Shown here piece after piece: positions 1-8,484 of a stretch of DNA of 48,822 nucleotides. Source of the DNA: Parcubacteria group bacterium Athens0714_16 (GTDB taxonomy: Bacteria; Patescibacteriota; Minisyncoccia; Phycocordibacterales; 21-14-all-36-13); the NCBI GenBank assembly GCA_007376805.1, contig VMGX01000004.1, positions 1 through 48,822 of the forward strand. The letters run 5' to 3'. The notes under the pieces are model-generated. The model was not told the DNA's origin, made no database searches, and saw only the letters and a program-made list of their open reading frames with translations. Each line of letters opens with the position of its first letter. Within the stretch, counting starts at the first letter, position 1. The position numbers and the translations under genes were made by a program.

Positions 1-99
1 TTCTTTATGTATTACAGGTTCCACAGATTGGTTTGTTTGCCTGCCCCGTAGTGAGCTTTGCTCTGCTACTGGGGGTTTTTTGGGTTTATTTTTCTTCAT
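1..99 (-). CDS. N-terminus of an unknown protein, running off the window
   Basis: An open frame of 33 codons starts at the ATG whose complement is 97-99 and runs off the left edge. AAAGGA sits about 10 nt upstream and supports this start. The peptide begins MKKNKPKKPPVAEQSSLRGR and is Lys/Pro rich. Codons 10-20 come from a palindrome at 44-74, so the residues PVAEQSSLRG look like an in-frame palindromic insertion (see findings). The gene follows the Tat genes on the same strand with 60 nt of spacing. Product unknown; too little is visible to assign a family. Confidence 0.55.
   Translation of the reverse strand, partial: MKKNKPKKPPVAEQSSLRGRQTNQSVEPVIHKE
44..74. repeat. Palindromic element, family C (CCCCGTAGTGAGC arms), in frame in the CDS at the left edge
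   Basis: Interrupted palindrome: CCCCGTAG-T-GAGC, loop TTT, GCTC-T-GCTAC-TGGGG. A close copy in reverse complement lies at 44880-44910 outside any gene. Here it is read in frame as PVAEQSSLRG. Confidence 0.65.
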
Positions 100-125
100 T
101 TTTTAAGTCCTTTAATTTAAAATAT

Positions 126-160
126 TATGGATTAAAAACCTCCCCCGGAGGTTTTTAATT
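126..160. terminator. Hairpin between the twin-arginine protein and the next CDS
   Basis: Near-perfect hairpin, stem TTAAAAACCTCC / GGAGGTTTTTAA, just after the twin-arginine protein stop. A sister hairpin with the same 5' flank (ATTATGGATT) lies at 48183-48222. It may be a terminator or a small repeat. Confidence 0.5.
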
Positions 161-435
161 TATTTTACTTTATCAATAATAAATATTTCTTCTCCACTTT
201 TTTTATCAGAAATAATTATTTCCTTTTTATTTTCTTTAATATTGAAATCTTTCAGATCTTGCCCTATATCCATCCCAGGTTCGGGGGAAAACAAATCCAA
301 AACCCAAGGACTTAAAAGTTTTCCAACTAAAAGTGTTCCGCCACCAATTAACAAAATTTTAATAAAATTTCTTCTATTTTTGTCTGTTATTTCTATTGTT
401 TTAGATGTCTTGGGGATTTCTTTTTTCATACACAA
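160..435 (-). CDS. Small twin-arginine signal protein, probable Tat substrate
   Basis: The 91-residue protein has a polar N-terminus, then N-R-R-N-F-I-K at about residues 20-27, which matches the Tat consensus RRxFxK. A hydrophobic stretch follows (ILLIGGGTLLVGKLLSPWVL). The remaining ~45 residues are charged, without cysteine or any recognised cofactor motif. It lies 104 nt downstream of tatA and after tatC on the same strand, which supports a Tat client role. Because no signal-peptidase site is evident, it could stay anchored in the membrane by the uncleaved signal. No family is recognised beyond the Tat signal. Confidence 0.75.
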   Translation of the reverse strand: MCMKKEIPKTSKTIEITDKNRRNFIKILLIGGGTLLVGKLLSPWVLDLFSPEPGMDIGQDLKDFNIKENKKEIIISDKKSGEEIFIIDKVK

Positions 436-494
436 TTAATAATTAAACAACATTTCACAATTTTCCGAAAATTTCTATCGGAATATTTTTTATT

Positions 495-537
495 GTTTCT
501 ACGCCCGTGGCGAAACCTAAAAAGTTCTACTACGGGG
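495..537. repeat. CCCCGTAGTAG-type palindromic element after tatA
   Basis: On the minus strand it begins CCCCGTAGTAGAAC immediately after the tatA stop codon. It contains the hairpin GTTTC-GCC-ACG-GGC-GTA-GAAAC. The tip is the same as in the 45155-45284 element and in family C. Confidence 0.4.
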
Positions 538-539
538 TT

Positions 540-725
540 TTATTTTTTGTTTATACTCTTTTTTGCCTCTTCTATTTCTTTTTCTATTTCCATTTTCCCT
601 TTCTTGAATTCGCCACTAAATCTTCCTAATCCTTTTGCAAATTCATTCAATTTCTTGCTACCAAAAAAGAGCACTACTATAGCAACTAAAATAATTGCTG
701 CTTCTGGGAGTCCAAGTCCAAACAT
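540..725 (-). CDS. tatA: Sec-independent protein translocase TatA/E
   Basis: A 61-residue protein with the TatA layout: short N-terminus FGLGLPEAAIILVAI, one transmembrane helix ending in VVLFFGSKKL, then the amphipathic helix NEFAKGLGRFSGEFKK and a charged tail. The F-G-x-x-E/Q-x-x-hinge-FG pattern is conserved. TatA oligomers form the pore recruited by TatC once an RR-signal substrate is bound. It sits 200 nt after tatC. No tatB is seen, so this is a minimal TatAC system. The tail is short compared with the usual 70-90 residues. Confidence 0.92.
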   Translation of the reverse strand: MFGLGLPEAAIILVAIVVLFFGSKKLNEFAKGLGRFSGEFKKGKMEIEKEIEEAKKSINKK

Positions 726-779
726 ATGATTTGTTATTCTTTAGCAAAATTTTAAAAAATTTTACTACTGAATTTTGTT

Positions 780-926
780 ATTTTTGATTAATTCGACCAA
801 TTTATTATAATTTTCAATTTTTAATTTTACAATTTTCAATGAATTTTCAATGTTTTTAATTTTCATTGTAAATTGATAATTGTGTCTTGATTATAAAATT
901 GCAAATTGTTAAATTGAAAATTTATT
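780..926. repeat. AT-rich imperfect inverted-repeat tract between tatC and tatA
   Basis: Low-complexity repeats of the words TTTTCAATTTTTAATTTT and ATTGTAAATTG and their complements form a loose long hairpin. Similar tracts occur before ftsE, before recA and upstream of the S-layer gene. No coding potential is seen. Confidence 0.4.
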
Positions 927-1661
927 TTATTTTCTACTCACCATCATTCCAATACCATATAGCCCGATCATTGGAATAGTCAATATTGTCATAGTAATTC
1001 CCGTTCCGTCAGGAGTAATTATAGCAGAGAAAATAATGAAACCCAAAAATGCGTATCTCCAATTATTTTTCCAGAAATCAAAATTAATTAAGCCAATCCA
1101 ACTTAAAATTCCCATAAAAATTGGTAGCAAAAACATCACCCCCACTGCCAAAATTAAACCTAAAACAGAATAAACAAACTCCTCCACGGCAAAAAAAGGG
1201 ACGGCAGACATCGCTGTGGTAAAAGAATAAAGGATTTTAAAAGTTGGTGGAATTATAAGAAAATATGAAAAAATACAACCTAAAATAAACAGAAGCGCGG
1301 AAGGAATTACAAATTTTAATAAAGTGTTTTTTTCATTTTTATGAAGTGCTGGAGAAAGATATTTTATTATTCCGTATATAATAAACGGCGAAACAACTAT
1401 AAGTGCCAAAACAATAGAAATAATCATCTGAGATAAAAATGCACTCATCGGATTCGTCACAACGAGTTGAACGCCTTGAGGCAAAAGATCTTTTTTAACT
1501 ATATCAAAAAATAAAAGTGAAATTGGTTTACCAAACGGAACAAGAAAAAACAAAAAAGAAAAACCGACCAGAACATAAATCCAGTTCAAAATACTTTTTA
1601 TAAATTTTTTTAATTCTTGAAGAAAATACATAGTTTTGTTTACATTGAAGTCTGACTTCAA
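927..1661 (-). CDS. tatC: Twin-arginine translocase subunit TatC
   Basis: A 244-residue polytopic membrane protein with six hydrophobic segments. Conserved TatC landmarks are visible: TNPMSAF in the first periplasmic loop region, SPFIIYGIIKYLSPALHKNEK after TM2, and NWRYAFLGFIIFSAIITPDG leading into TM5-6. TatC binds the RR signal peptide and recruits TatA. The usual Glu of the FxxPGL(x)xE(R/K) loop is replaced by a Lys-Asn-Glu-Lys arrangement, so the fit is diverged. The start codon lies 3 nt after the stop of the upstream exported-protein gene, so the two are probably translated from one mRNA. Confidence 0.93.
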   Translation of the reverse strand: MKSDFNVNKTMYFLQELKKFIKSILNWIYVLVGFSFLFFLVPFGKPISLLFFDIVKKDLLPQGVQLVVTNPMSAFLSQMIISIVLALIVVSPFIIYGIIKYLSPALHKNEKNTLLKFVIPSALLFILGCIFSYFLIIPPTFKILYSFTTAMSAVPFFAVEEFVYSVLGLILAVGVMFLLPIFMGILSWIGLINFDFWKNNWRYAFLGFIIFSAIITPDGTGITMTILTIPMIGLYGIGMMVSRK

Positions 1662-1664
1662 TTT

Positions 1665-2469
1665 TTATTGTACTGGCGTAGTTGATGCTAACTCGGTCGC
1701 CGGCGTCGATGTAGAAACTGGTGTTGGTACTGGTGCAATCGAATCAACCACCATTACTTTTCGTGTTGTTGTCGCATAATTTAATGCAGAGTCATGAGCT
1801 GACCAAACAACGTCAGGTATTATTCCTGGTGTCACATTATCTGTGGCCGTTGCTCCTGGGTCTATATATGATGTTCCTTTTATAATTTCTGCAGGGTTGT
1901 TCCCAGCCAATGTAATTACAGGTGCTTCAGTATCTGTCGTTGTTGAAGAAATAACAGACGCTGACTGCGATGATACTTCGCCACACTTTCCTTTTTCTTT
2001 TACCCATTCACCATTTTCAATCCAAGTACAATATGCTTCGCCAGTTACCTTATCAATCATTTCCAATTGACCAATCTGAGCTGTTTTTGTGATTATTTTA
2101 TCCGCTATCAACTGTTTCACTTCCAAAATAGCATTGACAATTAGTTTTGGTAAACCAGTTACAGTATCAAGAATAATGCTTGATATCCTTTCAAACTGTG
2201 TTAAGAAATTCTCAGCCACTCCAATTATCTGTGTAATGACCGTGTCGTCCGCTGGAACACTAACAATAGGATCTGTTACAAGAGGTTCACTTGTAGGAGT
2301 AGTGACAGGAACAAGAGCTGGTTCTGTAGCTGAAATAATTTCTGAAGTGGGAACACTTTCTACTATTGGAGATGAAGACGGCACAGTAACAAATACTTCT
2401 TCGGAAATAATACCTTGTGTTTCAAAAGAAATTAATTCAGGAGAAACGAGTGTGTCCGTGGTATTGAAA
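1665..2469 (-). pseudogene. 3' part of a frameshifted exported protein (Pro/Thr linker plus DUF5011-like Ig domain)
   Basis: In the -1-shifted frame this region continues the protein from 3180-2470: after the shift the reading is NFNTTDTLVSPELIS and so on, with no stop. The segment has a Pro/Thr/Ser linker, a coiled stretch, and a two-cysteine module (YCTWIENGEWVKEKGKC) resembling CLEVQDVNNGTVSVKPGKC in the giant neighbour. It then has an Ig-like DUF5011 domain (TEAPVITLAGNNPAEIIKG) and a Thr/Pro tail. An internal GTG at 2384 could give a 239-residue product, but that would lack a signal peptide. The gap to tatC is 3 nt. Confidence 0.7.
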
Positions 2470-3180
2470 TTAAAATGTTGCTCGGAAAAACTTAGCGTCT
2501 TTCAAAGCCCACGCATCATAATTATTCAAACCATTTTTCAAAGGAATACTCAAAGAACTTTTCACGGTAGCAAAATTATCATCTGAAGATTCTATTATTG
2601 CTGTCATACTCGTCCCAGCTGGAATTTTTGTTTCTACAGTAAACTTTTGGAAGTTTTCTGGGAATTCAAATTCGTTTACAACTGACATGAAACTTCCGTC
2701 AGAATAAAGTACCCCAGCTGATTTTTCATCAAGAATAACTGTGTCTGTCGGCGAAAGAAAAGTTCTGAAAAAAGTTCCTAAAAGAAATTCATCTCTTGTA
2801 GACTGTCCCCATATTGGGTCAACACTGGCCGTTGTGCCTTGATCAAAAGTTATCCATCCAAGTTCATTTCCCCAAACTCTCCCACTTAAACCATTTAAGG
2901 TGTCTATTGTGAGAGGTAAATTTTCTGATATTTCAAAATTAATAATTCCGGGGTTAGAACAAGTTATATCTTTACAAACTTTTGCTTTATTATTTCCTCC
3001 AACAATTGCGTTAGGAGTTTCTGATTTATCAACATATCCAATCATTGCATCTCCTGAGAAGTCAAAAATATCAGTAGGTATTTCAATTTCAGCAAAACTA
3101 TTATGTATTGCTAATGTAAAAAATGTATTTAAAACAAAAACAATAATGATTATTTTTTGAATATATATATTATTTTTCAT
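2470..3180 (-). pseudogene. 5' part of a frameshifted exported protein
   Basis: Begins with a clear signal peptide (residues 1-30, Lys-rich start, hydrophobic core, ending NSFA). It continues with a beta-rich extracellular region including RVWGNELGWITFD, a segment common in exported proteins of this group. The frame ends at TAA in the context ACATTTTAATTTC. Removing one T from the T4 run restores a frame running through to 1665, giving a protein of about 505 residues. I read this as one gene broken by a single-base insertion, real or a sequencing/assembly error. Exact function unknown; a surface adhesin or structural protein is likely. Confidence 0.7.
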
Positions 3181-3186
3181 TTTTAA

Positions 3187-6100
3187 TTATTGTATTAGTA
3201 ATGTCTCAGGAGGAGTTTCAGGAGGAACCTCAATAGGGGTTTCAGGAGTAGGGGCCGTTGTTTCTACATTTACTATTCTTGTTGTACTTACAGTATTACC
3301 AGCTGTATCTGTAGCAGTATATGTAATAGTATAAGATCCTGCAGTATTTGTATCAACTGTTCCACTAATAATTAGGGCAATATCTGTATCTACATCATCT
3401 GTTACTATTGCCCCCTCTTCATTATATATATCTCCGACAATTAAAACAACAGGACTTGTTCCATTTAAAGTAATTACAGGTGGAGTTATATCAGTATTTT
3501 CAGATGGTGTATCTGACGCAGGAGGAGTTATATCTCCACCACTTGAAGTATCAGGAGTTGGAGCTTCTACTTGTTGGTCACATTTTCCAGGTTTTACACT
3601 CACTGTACCATTGTTTACATCTTGTACTTCTAGACATCCTGCTTGTCCATTTTTATCATATACAGTTACTCCAGTTGGTTTAGTTGGACTACCTATTTCT
3701 AATGTATCTACAACTAGAGCTTTCATATATGCAATTCCGTTTTCTACTTTAGTTATTATTTCGTTGAAAAATAGGCTTATTTTCGCTAAAATTTCGGAGG
3801 GCAAGCTGAAATAACCTCCCAGTGTGCTTGTAGAAGTTTCTTCTACTGATCCTATAGACCAATGGGGATTAACAAAAACCATTATCTTTCCGATTTCATC
3901 TGGGGAAGAGGAGGAATAAGATTCCAAAGCTTTACCTATGGTCATACCTGGTTTTGTTGATTTCATTGCTACTCCTGGGATATCAGAAGAGGTTAGATAA
4001 TCTCCAGCTAAAATTTCACCATTTTTAGTTGATACTTTTATTGGTACTCTTCCGATTAGAGCGATTGGTCTCAGATTTTCTTTTCCTTTTTCTCCTAAGA
4101 TCATAGCTGGTTCAGTGGATATTGTTCCCATTATTTTAGAATCATAAGGTTTTGATGTTTTTTCAACTACATATTTTCCAATAAGAGGATTTTGATCTTC
4201 TTTAATTTTTACCAAGTCTCCAGATTCAATGGATAAATCTTCAACTGTATAATTTTCTGCAATGTCTGCTCTACTTAGGCCTGTAGCTTTGTAATAAAAA
4301 TAATCAATATCAAAAGAATAGTCTGTTCCAGATGTTGTAACAATTTGGACTCTTGGTGATAAATTTCCAGATGGTAGATTTGTTGTATGGGTAGCTTTTA
4401 ACACATTATCAATATAAAATGCTATTGAAGTATAGTTTGAATTAATTACAATTTTAAATTGTTTAAATGATGATGCTTGTGCTACCCCCGTATCTGTTGC
4501 AGTTTCTATTGCTCCACTTCTCGTGATTGCATACCAATTACCACTTCCTGAAGATCTAAAATATGCTCCATTATTAACATCACCTATTAATGCAATATTA
4601 TCAGCTGTTCCTATTTGCATATTGCTTGAAGAATTAGCATCTACTTGTTTTATAGAAAATATTATAGTTAGATTTCCAAACGAACTAGGGAAAATTGGTT
4701 GGTTAGCAGGGTCCACTAGGTATAAAGTACTTCCATTGTTTGTAGTAGTTCCACTTTTCCCTTTGACTAGCCCAACTCTTCCACTTTCTGCGCTGGTATA
4801 TGTTATTGTTCCACTTCCTCCTGTTGTCCATTTCCATCCATATTGGCTGATAGTTCCACTTGATGTATTGCCTCCTATGAAATCATCCATTAACTCTGAT
4901 GTAGTTGTCGGGTCAATTCCACCTGTGGATGCAGTAATTTGTGTTGTTCCATCTGGGAATTTAAAACCACCGGTAGTTGATTCTATTACTCCGGCGACAC
5001 TTAATTTTTCTCCCGGCGCCGTCGTTCCGATGCCGACGTTGCCGTCATTATTAAAATTGACTTTCTGTAAAGCACTCGTACCAAAACCAAATGTAAACCC
5101 AATTCCATCACCTCCTGTGAAACTTATCCCTGCACCCCCATTTGTATTTAATTTAAATTGACTGCCTCCAAATTGTAAATTAGCAGTATCACCGCCATTC
5201 CCTCCTCCTATATAGAGACCGCCGAGATCGTTCTGTCTGTAACCTATGCTGGCTTTTTGTGTGCCAGCGGCATTATAAAGCGTTATTGCATTCATCAGTC
5301 CATTTGCGTCTTGGTCTCCTGGAGAAATAAATTTTGCCGTTCCAATAGCCGCCGTCTGCCCCGAGCTCAAAATCGGAACATGCAAAACTGATGTCGGCCC
5401 CGTCGTCCCGATGCCGACGTTGCCGTTATTTAAAATTGACATTACTGTTGTACTTGCAGAGTTCGTAAAGTTTGCCATTTCAGTTGCTCCCGTTCCGCTT
5501 CCCCATACACTCAACTTCGCGTAAGGCGAAGTTGTTCCGATGCCGACGTTGCCGTTTGTCTTAACATATAAACTATTTGCAGTAGCTCCACCTTCAATTG
5601 TTAAAGCATTATTTGTTCCTGCTTGTAATCCTCCTGCAAATGTAGAAGTTGCTGTTGTGCTTGTTGCATTAAAATATTCAGCTACAACTGGACCAACAAC
5701 CGAAAGTTTTGCGTATGGACTCGTCGTCCCGATGCCGAAGTTTCCACTTCCATTGAAATATCCATTGGTTGCCGTTATTTTTCCGATAACACTGTTGGCG
5801 ATTCTGAAGTCGATATTGGCCGGAGCGTTGATAATTGTTTGAGAAGTACCATCGGTTGATAATGCATAATTTGAAGCTGACATTGTAACATTTGCATTAG
5901 CTAAAGCAGGAGAGTTAGCTCCTAAAGTTCCAAATTGAAATGCTTGACTTAAAGTACTATTACCAATAATAGTTGTACCACTTACATGAAGTAAAGCTGT
6001 TGGTGTTGCCGTCCCAATTCCAACATTATTTGTGGAGTAATCATAAACCAATCCGCTTGTCTCAATTGCAAGACCGCCAGCAAATGTTGATGTCGCTGTT

Positions 6101-7710
6101 GTTGATGTCGCAGTTAAAAATGGAGCTTCCAAAAAATTCATTATCGCCAAGCCAAAGGTGTTTAGACCACCTGCAAATGTTGACGTCGCAGAATTGGAAG
6201 TGGCAACCAGTGTGGTACCAGTGATTGTTGATGTTGAATTTATTGCGCCACCAAAAAATCCTGTTCCTGAAACATAACTATCTCCGTTCACACTGAAAGT
6301 GGCATTTGGAGAAGTTGAGGCAATGCCAATTCTATTATTCAAAGAATCAATAAATAATGTGCCCGTATCAAAATTAACATCACCAGCAATTGTTGATGTT
6401 GCTATCCCGCCAGATACGGTCAATTGTCCGCCAATTGTTGCGTTCCCCGTAAGTGTAAGAGTAGAAGCGCTTATTGTAGTTCCTGAAAATGAAGAATTTG
6501 ATATTACTGAATCTTTTAGAGTCCCACCAACTATTGTCGGAGTTGTTATCTCTACATTTCTTAATTTATCTATTCTGTTCGTTTGAGACACAACATCATA
6601 AACGGTCTGAACGCTGTTTGGTGTCCCCGATGATACATTGTAGATTTTCGAACTTAACTTATTATCCAATTGCTGTATTCTCGCTTCCAGCTCTTCTTTT
6701 GAAACCCCAATGACCGATGTTCTTTCTAGAACTCTTTCTACTATTTTTGTTGGTCCTTCAATTACAATTGTTTTTGTTGGTTGTTGAATTTGAACTATTG
6801 TCGGAGATGGCGTTGGATTTTGTGATTTTCCTGTTTGTATTGGTAAATTGGTTTCAACATTTTTTACAAGCTGAGTTGTTTCTGTTGTTTTAGTTTTTGT
6901 GAATAAAGAATTTATTGATAGATAAATTCCTTTCGCAATATTTTTTAGAGAAAATTGTGTACTCTTAACATCCGTAGATAAAATTGTGCTGGCAGTATTT
7001 ATTGCAATTCTCCTTGTTTCATTTTTTAATAAATCTTTTGTATAACCAACTGAATCTGTTACTAAAATAATTACTCCGTCTTTATTTATTTTTTGTGCAA
7101 TTTCTTTTCCTATCTCCAAAGTATTACCGGCGACAGTTTTTATTTTATTCCATCCAGCAATTGCATATTGAGTTTTTAAAAAAGTATATGGACCGAACAC
7201 AACAACTATCGCAAGACATGCAGAAATAATTTTTTTGAAAAAAGTATCGCTTACAAAATTTTCTTGAGACAAAAATGGAGACCTAGTAAGTGGTCCGTTA
7301 TTTTTTGAAATTTCTGTAAAAAAATTTTTCTTCTTTAATTCTGGGAAAAGTGGAGATTCGTCCGTCGAGTAATTTATTTTATTTTCATTATTTATATTTT
7401 CGTGAGCATACTCTGATTTCGAGATTTTGCTTGCCCCGTGAAATCCGAAGAATATTTCACTGGGGTGATTTTGGGATTTAATTGTTTCTGCATTTCCATT
7501 TCCATTTTTATGTAATAATTTGTTATTTTTTACAATTTCTATATATTTCAACAATTCTTCCTCGTCAACAAATTTTGTTTTTCCTATAATTGTTGATTTT
7601 ACAAAACCACCACGAGAAAGTTGCCCAATATAGTCACTGGTATAACCAGAAAGTTCTGATGCCCTCTTCGTTGAAATATATTTTTTCCCTTCTATATTAA
7701 GGTCTTTCAT
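3187..7710 (-). CDS. Giant membrane-anchored fibre-like surface protein with N-terminal HTH domain
   Basis: A 1507-residue protein. Residues ~8-58 (KYISTKRASELSGYTSDYIG... to EEELLKYIE) look like an excisionase/MerR-like winged helix. A single hydrophobic helix lies near 161-183 (SACLAIVVVFGPYTFLKTQ). A coiled coil comes around 330-360, followed by long beta-repeats with TATSTFAGGL and NVGIGTTSPYAKLSV units like phage tail fibres. Near 880-1080 is a lectin-like jelly-roll segment. Next is a domain beginning SRADIAENYTVEDLSIESGD that ends GKIMVFVNPHW, as found in fibre chaperone regions. The C-terminus has a two-cysteine module, a DUF5011-like Ig domain (PPVITLNGTSPVVLIVGD) and a Pro tail. It lies 6 nt upstream of the frameshifted exported gene. 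The topology implies a cytoplasmic HTH and an extracellular fibre. Ligand unknown. Confidence 0.8.
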   Translation of the reverse strand: MKDLNIEGKKYISTKRASELSGYTSDYIGQLSRGGFVKSTIIGKTKFVDEEELLKYIEIVKNNKLLHKNGNGNAETIKSQNHPSEIFFGFHGASKISKSEYAHENINNENKINYSTDESPLFPELKKKNFFTEISKNNGPLTRSPFLSQENFVSDTFFKKIISACLAIVVVFGPYTFLKTQYAIAGWNKIKTVAGNTLEIGKEIAQKINKDGVIILVTDSVGYTKDLLKNETRRIAINTASTILSTDVKSTQFSLKNIAKGIYLSINSLFTKTKTTETTQLVKNVETNLPIQTGKSQNPTPSPTIVQIQQPTKTIVIEGPTKIVERVLERTSVIGVSKEELEARIQQLDNKLSSKIYNVSSGTPNSVQTVYDVVSQTNRIDKLRNVEITTPTIVGGTLKDSVISNSSFSGTTISASTLTLTGNATIGGQLTVSGGIATSTIAGDVNFDTGTLFIDSLNNRIGIASTSPNATFSVNGDSYVSGTGFFGGAINSTSTITGTTLVATSNSATSTFAGGLNTFGLAIMNFLEAPFLTATSTTATSTFAGGLAIETSGLVYDYSTNNVGIGTATPTALLHVSGTTIIGNSTLSQAFQFGTLGANSPALANANVTMSASNYALSTDGTSQTIINAPANIDFRIANSVIGKITATNGYFNGSGNFGIGTTSPYAKLSVVGPVVAEYFNATSTTATSTFAGGLQAGTNNALTIEGGATANSLYVKTNGNVGIGTTSPYAKLSVWGSGTGATEMANFTNSASTTVMSILNNGNVGIGTTGPTSVLHVPILSSGQTAAIGTAKFISPGDQDANGLMNAITLYNAAGTQKASIGYRQNDLGGLYIGGGNGGDTANLQFGGSQFKLNTNGGAGISFTGGDGIGFTFGFGTSALQKVNFNNDGNVGIGTTAPGEKLSVAGVIESTTGGFKFPDGTTQITASTGGIDPTTTSELMDDFIGGNTSSGTISQYGWKWTTGGSGTITYTSAESGRVGLVKGKSGTTTNNGSTLYLVDPANQPIFPSSFGNLTIIFSIKQVDANSSSNMQIGTADNIALIGDVNNGAYFRSSGSGNWYAITRSGAIETATDTGVAQASSFKQFKIVINSNYTSIAFYIDNVLKATHTTNLPSGNLSPRVQIVTTSGTDYSFDIDYFYYKATGLSRADIAENYTVEDLSIESGDLVKIKEDQNPLIGKYVVEKTSKPYDSKIMGTISTEPAMILGEKGKENLRPIALIGRVPIKVSTKNGEILAGDYLTSSDIPGVAMKSTKPGMTIGKALESYSSSSPDEIGKIMVFVNPHWSIGSVEETSTSTLGGYFSLPSEILAKISLFFNEIITKVENGIAYMKALVVDTLEIGSPTKPTGVTVYDKNGQAGCLEVQDVNNGTVSVKPGKCDQQVEAPTPDTSSGGDITPPASDTPSENTDITPPVITLNGTSPVVLIVGDIYNEEGAIVTDDVDTDIALIISGTVDTNTAGSYTITYTATDTAGNTVSTTRIVNVETTAPTPETPIEVPPETPPETLLIQ
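5020..5745 (-). repeat. Repeated GC-rich words inside the fibre gene
   Basis: Four near-identical copies of the 19-mer CCGATGCCGACGTTGCCGT (plus strand), near 5029, 5406, 5537 and (diverged) 5729, encode the GNVGIGTT turn of the fibre repeats. They are more GC-rich than the surrounding gene and could support recombination that changes repeat number. Confidence 0.6.
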
Positions 7711-8431
7711 TGATCTTTTTTCTTGCTATTAATTTTACCCGATTTTTCGAATTTTAGCCCGAAAACTGTGGATATCTCGCCTGAGCGAGAGTCATTTTTT
7801 TAACTTAAAAATATACACATCTCGTCATCAATGAATTTACCCGTCTTTTAGAAAAAATCATTTCTTTTTTGTTGCTTATTCTTTATATAATTTTCATAAA
7901 AAACAAAAGAGGTTATCTATTAACCAAATTGAGGCCATTTAAATTTTTTGTTTGGCTTATCGCCCATAAAACATCCAAAAATACACAAAAACAACCAGAC
8001 AGATGCGCCCCACAAAAAACATACCGGCCTCTCCCCCCAAAAGAAAAAATTTTATACAGGTGCCTAATTTACTTGCTTCTATGACGAGATTACCTTTCTA
8101 AAGACGTTTTTGGATTTCAAAAGGCAAACAAAATATTAAAACCTTCTATTTTAAGGGCCTAATCTTTAAATTAAATTTTGATAATCACTATTTATATAAA
8201 AAAATAAACAAAAAATAAAAAAATCATCCACAACAACATTTTTACATCCCCCGGCAAAACAAAGATTCCGTAATTAAGATAAAAAAGAAGCAATTCTCTG
8301 TGAAACGTGCAAAGCAAAAATACATGGCGAGATTAGAAAAAAACATTCCAAAATATAGACACAATGCAATCTCGTCATGTTTAAAAAAGGACGTTTCACA
8401 GAGTAGTTTGATAAAAAACCCATAAAACAAA
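7711..8431. other. Non-coding region upstream of the fibre gene with nested inverted repeats
   Basis: About 720 nt without a convincing gene. The motif ATCTCGTCAT occurs at 7819-7828 and, inverted, at 8081-8090. It recurs as a pair with arms CATGGCGAGATT (8323-8334) and AATCTCGTCATG (8368-8379). These lie inside a perfect 13-bp inverted repeat, CTCTGTGAAACGT (8296-8308) and ACGTTTCACAGAG (8391-8403). A small hairpin TCTCGC-CTGA-GCGAGA lies near 7775-7790. This may hold the fibre gene promoter and operators, or a structured RNA. Confidence 0.5.
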
Positions 8432-8470
8432 AAACTACCCCAGATTTTCTGTTGGTAGTTTTTTTTATTT
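8432..8470. terminator. Bidirectional terminator after gatB
   Basis: Hairpin AAACTACC / GGTAGTTT with an inner CAGA-TTT-TCTG stem and T-runs on both strands. It lies just beyond the gatB stop. Confidence 0.7.
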
Positions 8471-8484
8471 AAAAAGTTTTTTTA

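Noticed and set aside
8242-8430. 62-codon minus-strand frame in the fibre-gene upstream region
   Set aside because: It reads through the perfect inverted repeats, is rich in Phe and Cys and has no ribosome-binding site; composition is that of translated non-coding DNA.
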